This document shows, one piece after another, positions 6,329 through 9,176 of a stretch of 9,176 bases of DNA; positions within the stretch are counted from its first letter, which is position 1, and each line of letters opens with the position of its first letter. Where the stretch lies: assembly GCA_022573485.1 (NCBI GenBank), contig JACZTW010000146.1, positions 1-9,176 on the forward strand. Reading direction: 5' to 3'. A program made the translations under genes and the position numbers. The DNA is from Planctomycetota bacterium (GTDB lineage: Bacteria > Planctomycetota > Phycisphaerae > UBA1845 > CAIVHJ01). The notes below the pieces were generated by a model. The model searched no databases. It was not told where the DNA came from and saw nothing but the letters and a program-made list of their open reading frames with translations.

Positions 6329-6583
6329 TCATCCGGCGGAGCGGGCCAGCGACTGCTGGGTCTTGAGATCCGCCTGAATGATGTGGAAAGCGGCCAGTAG
6401 TTGCGTTTGCGCCGTGCTCGAGCGACTGCGTATCGCCAACACGAGCAACACGCTTAGGATCGTGATGACGATCAGCATCTCGATCAGCGTGACCGCCGCG
6501 CGCCATCTCGCCAAGATATTTGCACGGTTATGGCCGAGTCTTCTTTCGCTTTGTCGGGCTCGCTTTGGCTTCGTTCTCACCAC
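6329..6583 (-). CDS. N-terminal part of a GspH-type minor pseudopilin (truncated by frame break)
   Basis: This frame carries a type IV prepilin start, VTLIEMLIVITILSVLLVLA (31-50 of the longest frame), with Glu at +5 of the mature protein, followed by AFHIIQADLKTQQSLARSAG and a TGA at 6331-6329. Family members continue for another 80 to 120 residues; the missing part is found in another frame at 6318-5968. The residue before the cleavage point is Ala instead of the usual Gly. The longest frame starts at GTG 6583, which overlaps the preceding gene by 56 bases, lacks a good binding site and gives a 30-residue leader. A TTG at 6514 would give a normal 7-residue leader, and an out-of-frame ATG lies at 6506. 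The start is therefore uncertain. The expected product would be an inner-membrane prepilin incorporated into the pseudopilus. Confidence 0.6.
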   Translation of the reverse strand: MVRTKPKRARQSERRLGHNRANILARWRAAVTLIEMLIVITILSVLLVLAIRSRSSTAQTQLLAAFHIIQADLKTQQSLARSAG

Positions 6584-6824
6584 CTTCTATCGTAACTTTG
6601 ATGGTACCCTTGAGCGTGCTGCTGACTTCACTCAACAAAGCGTTGGTCTTCTCAACCGCCTTGAGCAGCTTCACGCGCTGAGCCCCGGCGTCCATGAACT
6701 GAGCCTCGGCTCGCGGCAACATCTCCACCGGCATCATCCACAGCCGGACGGCGATCGCGCCCAGAAGCAGGATGATGACCTGACAGTAGACGTTCAAACG
6801 TTTCTGTGTGTCCGTTGTTCTCAT
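6528..6824 (-). CDS. Small single-pass membrane protein of unknown function in the pseudopilin cluster
   Basis: I do not recognise this 98-residue protein. It has a polar basic start (MRTTDTQKRLNVY), one membrane helix at about 13-30 (CQVIILLLGAIAVRLWMM), an outer segment LPRAEAQFMDAGAQRVKLLKAVEKTNALLSEV that looks amphipathic or coiled-coil (37-68), a short stretch that could form strands (GTIKVTIEG), and a Lys/Arg/Pro-rich end. It is not a prepilin: there is no G-FTLIE motif. The ATG at 6824-6822 is chosen because GGGAG lies 8 bases upstream; an ATG at 6839 would add five residues. It sits between the GspG and GspH-like genes and shares their strand, so it may be an accessory part of the pseudopilus system. 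A role as an assembly or lock factor is only inference from position. Confidence 0.75.
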   Translation of the reverse strand: MRTTDTQKRLNVYCQVIILLLGAIAVRLWMMPVEMLPRAEAQFMDAGAQRVKLLKAVEKTNALLSEVSSTLKGTIKVTIEGGENEAKASPTKRKKTRP

Positions 6825-6832
6825 GGCGCTGT

Positions 6833-6837
6833 CTCCC
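6833..6837 (-). promoter_or_regulatory. Ribosome binding site GGGAG for the small membrane protein
   Basis: GGGAG lies 8 bases before ATG 6824-6822 and between that ATG and the alternative at 6839, so it favours the shorter protein. Confidence 0.6.
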
Positions 6838-7026
6838 ATGTGCGGTTCTACGGCGGCCAGGCGTGGCCGGCCAAAAACTGATTCGAAGGACGGATATCGT
6901 TTCCGCCAGTGCGCCGGCGGATGATTCTTCGGGCCAATGATGTCGATCCAAATTCGAGTTCAAGGACATCCTATGGATCCCGCCGGCGGCTTCAAGTATA
7001 ACCCGGCGATGCTTGGTGGCCCTTAA

Positions 7027-7470
7027 CTACAAAGCCCCATGGCCGGCCGTGTCGGCCCTAAGTGAGCCGATGGTGTCAGTGTTTTCATCGTAGAACCAGG
7101 CATGGGTATCGTTACCCATAGTTCCGCCCGTTGCCGCCTCGATGGTATCGAGGCTGTTAAAGGGGTTCTTTGGAATCGACAACAAATAAGGGCCAAAACC
7201 TGTTCCGAGGATGCTTCCGGCAGCATCCGTCTCTCCGGTCAACTGGGCTACGATGTCGGCTTCGGTCGGCCCTAAGTCGTTGTGCTGGAATTTGTATAGC
7301 TGCAATTGGGTTCGCATGGTCCACAGATTGGTCTGCAACGTGGCTAGCCTGGCGTCACCGGTGGCGAGCGCGAATTGTGGAATCACAATCGCGGCGATGA
7401 TGCCCAGGATGACCACCACGATCAGCAATTCAATCAGCGTGAAACCTTCGAGTCTACTTCCGCGTTTCAT
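7027..7470 (-). CDS. GspG-type major pseudopilin / type IV pilin
   Basis: A 147-residue prepilin. The leader MKRGSRLEG ends in Gly and is followed by FTLIELLIVVVILGIIAAIVIPQF, the classic class III signal: Phe at +1 and Glu at +5 of the mature protein, cleaved and N-methylated by prepilin peptidase. The mature chain of 138 residues matches GspG length. A long N-terminal helix continues to about residue 60 (LATLQTNLWTMRTQLQLYKFQHND). Family-like features follow: GPYLLSIPKNPFNSLD (93-108) and AWFYDENTDTIGS (124-136), the latter like the end of the GspG C-terminal sheet. GGAG lies 8 bases before the ATG. It is separated by about 200 bases on each side from its neighbours, so it may have its own promoter, as expected for an abundant subunit; I could not identify one. 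Distinction between a GspG pseudopilin and a PilA-like pilin is by resemblance only. Confidence 0.9.
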   Translation of the reverse strand: MKRGSRLEGFTLIELLIVVVILGIIAAIVIPQFALATGDARLATLQTNLWTMRTQLQLYKFQHNDLGPTEADIVAQLTGETDAAGSILGTGFGPYLLSIPKNPFNSLDTIEAATGGTMGNDTHAWFYDENTDTIGSLRADTAGHGAL

Positions 7471-7478
7471 GTGGTATT

Positions 7479-7482
7479 CTCC
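7479..7482 (-). promoter_or_regulatory. Ribosome binding site GGAG for the GspG-type pseudopilin
   Basis: GGAG on the minus strand is 8 bases upstream of ATG 7470-7468, which also gives the standard 9-residue prepilin leader. Confidence 0.65.
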
Positions 7483-7558
7483 AAAGTCCCTGTGGGAAAT
7501 AAATACTGTGAGATCGGCTGTGCTCCATCGTTGCCAAAAGTCCGGCCCGCTGACTCAC

Positions 7559-7660
7559 TTGGCCCAATCCGAGCAAACAGCACGGGCGAATCTGAAACAG
7601 CAGTTCGCCCGTTACAAGAAGCAAAGTGCAACACTCGTCTCGCGGGTTGCGGTTCCGCTT
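7559..7660 (+). pseudogene. Plus-strand remnant of a GspB/PilP-like N-terminus
   Basis: Read on the plus strand in the frame of TCC at 7568, this gap encodes ARANLKQQFARYKKQSATLV (7580-7639). The PilP-like protein at 3225-2548 starts MSDPARTILGNLKQQFAMYK and continues KQTAIL. Over the 14-residue core NLKQQFARYKKQSA, 12 residues agree. At the DNA level I count 32 of 42 matching bases, and most differences are synonymous third-position changes, so the two copies diverged while coding. Similarity fades just where the membrane helix should begin. The frame stays open but runs antisense into the neighbouring exoprotein gene. A TTG at 7559 is the only nearby start in frame and has no clear binding site. 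It is best read as the broken start of a second GspB/PilP-like gene, in the opposite orientation to the whole operon. Confidence 0.65.
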
Positions 7661-7673
7661 CGTGATTTTGTGG

Positions 7674-9176
7674 CTACGGCTCCTCTTGCCACCGAACGGC
7701 GTAGGTTACCTGGGTGGCCTCCAGCACCGAATCGGGCACAAAGACGCCGAAGGCGCCAATTTGCCAGTTGGCCGAAAAATCGGACGCACCCCAGGCCGAC
7801 AGATAACCGGACGGTATGGGATCATAGTTCTTGTACCGTATCATGCTACCGCCGTCCTTCTTCTTGAACTCCATATTGGAATGATTAAGGGCGAAAGCGA
7901 TCCAGTAGTCGCCAGCGGCCAGTACGGTGGCGGGCATGTTGATCGTCACCCATTTGAAAGCATTCACGTCAGTTTCCCGTGCGATGGACTCCACGACGAG
8001 CTGGTCCGGCTCACCTGCCAAATCGGTGTAGAGGGCGTAACGCACTTCTTTGGGCGGGACGCCGTTCAAGTAAACCGAGATGCTGGTCAGTGTCCCGGCT
8101 TCGGCCAGGGTGACGCGGAGGGCGATTTGGGTTTGGATGACCCCGCCCACGATAGTGTAACTGCCGTCGGGTGTGGTATCGCTGCCGAAGTAACCCGCAG
8201 AGCCCCCATCGGCAACCCAGGCCAAGGACCGCTTCAGAATCGTTTGGCCGTCGGCGGTCAGGGAATTGAAATCGAAGCTGTTGTCTCCCCAGGGCAGCAT
8301 GACCCGTCTGGCCGGTGCCGGAGTTCCCGGCAACACGGGGCCCGTGTCGTACAATTCCGCGCCAGCCTCATACGCGATCATCGTGATATCGGGAGAGCCG
8401 GGCCTGAGCGCCAGGATCTCCGCACCGACCCCGACCTTGGTGACTTTGCATAGATTCTGGGAAGAGCCGCAGATGGCCAGATTGCCCGTGGGGTACGAAT
8501 CGGTGATGTAGTGGGTGTCGTTCGTGACGTTCACGGCCGCGCTGGTGTAGGTGCCGACAGGAAGGTTTCCCAGGCCCAGCTCGTCGGTCACTTCGTTGGA
8601 TTTCTGCATTTCCGTCACCAGCCCGACCGGGGCAAAGGTGAGTTTCGTTCCCAAGGCAGTGTCTGTGACATCGCGGACCACATACACTGCATCAGTGCCG
8701 GCAAGTGCCGTGTCGAACTGGACCTGCGTGGCGGTATGGCTGATGAGGCTGACCGTGTACCTCCAGCTCTCCAGCAGAATACGGCGCGCATCCTGCTGAG
8801 CCGTGAGGCTGGCCGCATCAGGCACGACCATGAGCACACTATTGGTTCGGTAGATCGCGGCCGTGATCGTATGGCTGACGCCCTGGTAAGTTGCGATCGC
8901 GGAGGCCGTAACCGGGTCATCGGTGCTGTTGCTCAGGTCTCCGTCGCCGTCCACCACGCCGTCGCCATCGACATCTACGCCGTCCTCCACCGAGACGGTG
9001 AACGTTCCGCCGGCGAACGACTGGTCGCTGGCCCACACGCCGTTGCTGTGGTCCGTACGCCAGTCGAGGTTGCCGTCAATTTCACTTATGACCATGGCCA
9101 GCCCGGACTCTGCGATGGCACGGGCCCGCGTATGGCGGTCCACGTTCTGTGCGATGCCGATCGATGTGGTCTGGGC
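7674..9176 (-). CDS. PilX/GspK-like pilin-type exoprotein with large C-terminal modules (5' end missing)
   Basis: The frame is open through the window edge; 500 codons are visible and the true start lies beyond 9176 (the GTG at 9143 is probably internal). The first visible residues, AQTTSIGIAQNVDRHTRARA then IAESGLAM, match the segment just after the hydrophobic helix of PilX/GspK-type minor pilins. Visible residues 64-83 hold an Asp-rich DxDxDG stretch (VDVDGDGVVDGDGD) of the calcium-binding kind. Residues about 114-323 form an alternating alpha/beta module (VLMVVPDAAS to LKRSLAWVAD) that looks like a flavodoxin/ThuA-like fold. Residues about 330-482 form a beta-rich module (LTSISVYLN, VRYALYTDLAGEPD, AAGDYWIAFALNHSN) seen in planctomycete surface proteins. 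A minor pilin carrying such a load would probably sit at the fibre tip, as an adhesin or sensor. That function is inference. Confidence 0.75.
   Translation of the reverse strand, partial: AQTTSIGIAQNVDRHTRARAIAESGLAMVISEIDGNLDWRTDHSNGVWASDQSFAGGTFTVSVEDGVDVDGDGVVDGDGDLSNSTDDPVTASAIATYQGVSHTITAAIYRTNSVLMVVPDAASLTAQQDARRILLESWRYTVSLISHTATQVQFDTALAGTDAVYVVRDVTDTALGTKLTFAPVGLVTEMQKSNEVTDELGLGNLPVGTYTSAAVNVTNDTHYITDSYPTGNLAICGSSQNLCKVTKVGVGAEILALRPGSPDITMIAYEAGAELYDTGPVLPGTPAPARRVMLPWGDNSFDFNSLTADGQTILKRSLAWVADGGSAGYFGSDTTPDGSYTIVGGVIQTQIALRVTLAEAGTLTSISVYLNGVPPKEVRYALYTDLAGEPDQLVVESIARETDVNAFKWVTINMPATVLAAGDYWIAFALNHSNMEFKKKDGGSMIRYKNYDPIPSGYLSAWGASDFSANWQIGAFGVFVPDSVLEATQVTYAVRWQEEP
8928..8984 (-). 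other. Asp-rich DxDxDG calcium-type motif in the PilX-like exoprotein
   Basis: The codons read DGVDVDGDGVVDGDGDLSN, two overlapping DxDxDG loops as in thrombospondin type 3, dockerin or EF-hand-like sites. It lies shortly after the pilin-like N-terminus, inside the first globular part. Confidence 0.65.

Noticed and set aside
6652..6969. Minus-strand frame starting MSLNSNLDRHHW in the gap after the GspG gene
   Set aside because: It overlaps the small membrane protein in another frame, lacks a binding site and turns into Arg/Gly/His-rich shadow sequence.
6995..7000. TATACT on the minus strand as a -10 element for the small membrane protein gene
   Set aside because: No -35-like hexamer is found at 16 to 18 bases upstream, so a promoter cannot be supported from this hexamer alone.
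7211..7867. Plus-strand frame of 218 codons as a complete gene
   Set aside because: Its ends are antisense shadows of the GspG and PilX-like genes. Only the central stretch around 7568-7645 has real similarity, so it is reported as a remnant and not as a gene.

Overview
The window looks like chromosomal DNA of a GC-rich bacterium, most likely a planctomycete. The reasons are a thrombospondin type 3 (Asp-rich, Ca-binding type) insert in a secretion protein, the divergent style of the PilN/PilO/pseudopilin proteins, and the modules of the large pilin-like exoprotein. This placement is inference from protein style; there is no rRNA or marker gene to prove it. Every recognisable intact gene lies on the minus strand, so transcription runs from high to low coordinates. 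The content is one type IV pilus / type II secretion-like locus.

In order of transcription: (1) 9176-7674, a large PilX/GspK-like exoprotein whose start lies outside the window; (2) 7470-7027, a GspG-type major pseudopilin; (3) 6824-6528, a 98-residue single-pass membrane protein I do not recognise; (4) 6583-5968, a GspH-type minor pseudopilin split over two reading frames; (5) 5967-5549, a gene-free stretch of about 420 bases rich in inverted repeats; (6) 5548-41, a tight run pilM-pilN-pilO-GspB/PilP-like gene-secretin (PilQ/GspD), with 4-base overlaps at pilM/pilN and pilN/pilO; (7) 41-1, the first codons of another exported protein, starting on the stop codon of the secretin gene behind a strong ribosome binding site.

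Together these would give an envelope-spanning machine. PilM (cytoplasmic, actin-like) docks on the PilN N-terminus. PilN and PilO form the inner-membrane/periplasmic alignment ring. The GspB/PilP-like protein links that ring to the outer-membrane secretin. The pseudopilins build the short fibre, perhaps with the large PilX-like protein at its tip. No assembly ATPase, PilC-like platform or prepilin peptidase is present here, so they must be encoded elsewhere.

The points most worth a second look are: a short plus-strand remnant (about 7568-7645) that reads as a diverged copy of the N-terminus of the GspB/PilP-like protein, in the opposite orientation to the operon; a +1 frame break in the GspH-like gene; the structured leader upstream of pilM; the Ca-type Asp motifs in two periplasmic or extracellular components; and a tandemly duplicated, very acidic tail on the secretin.
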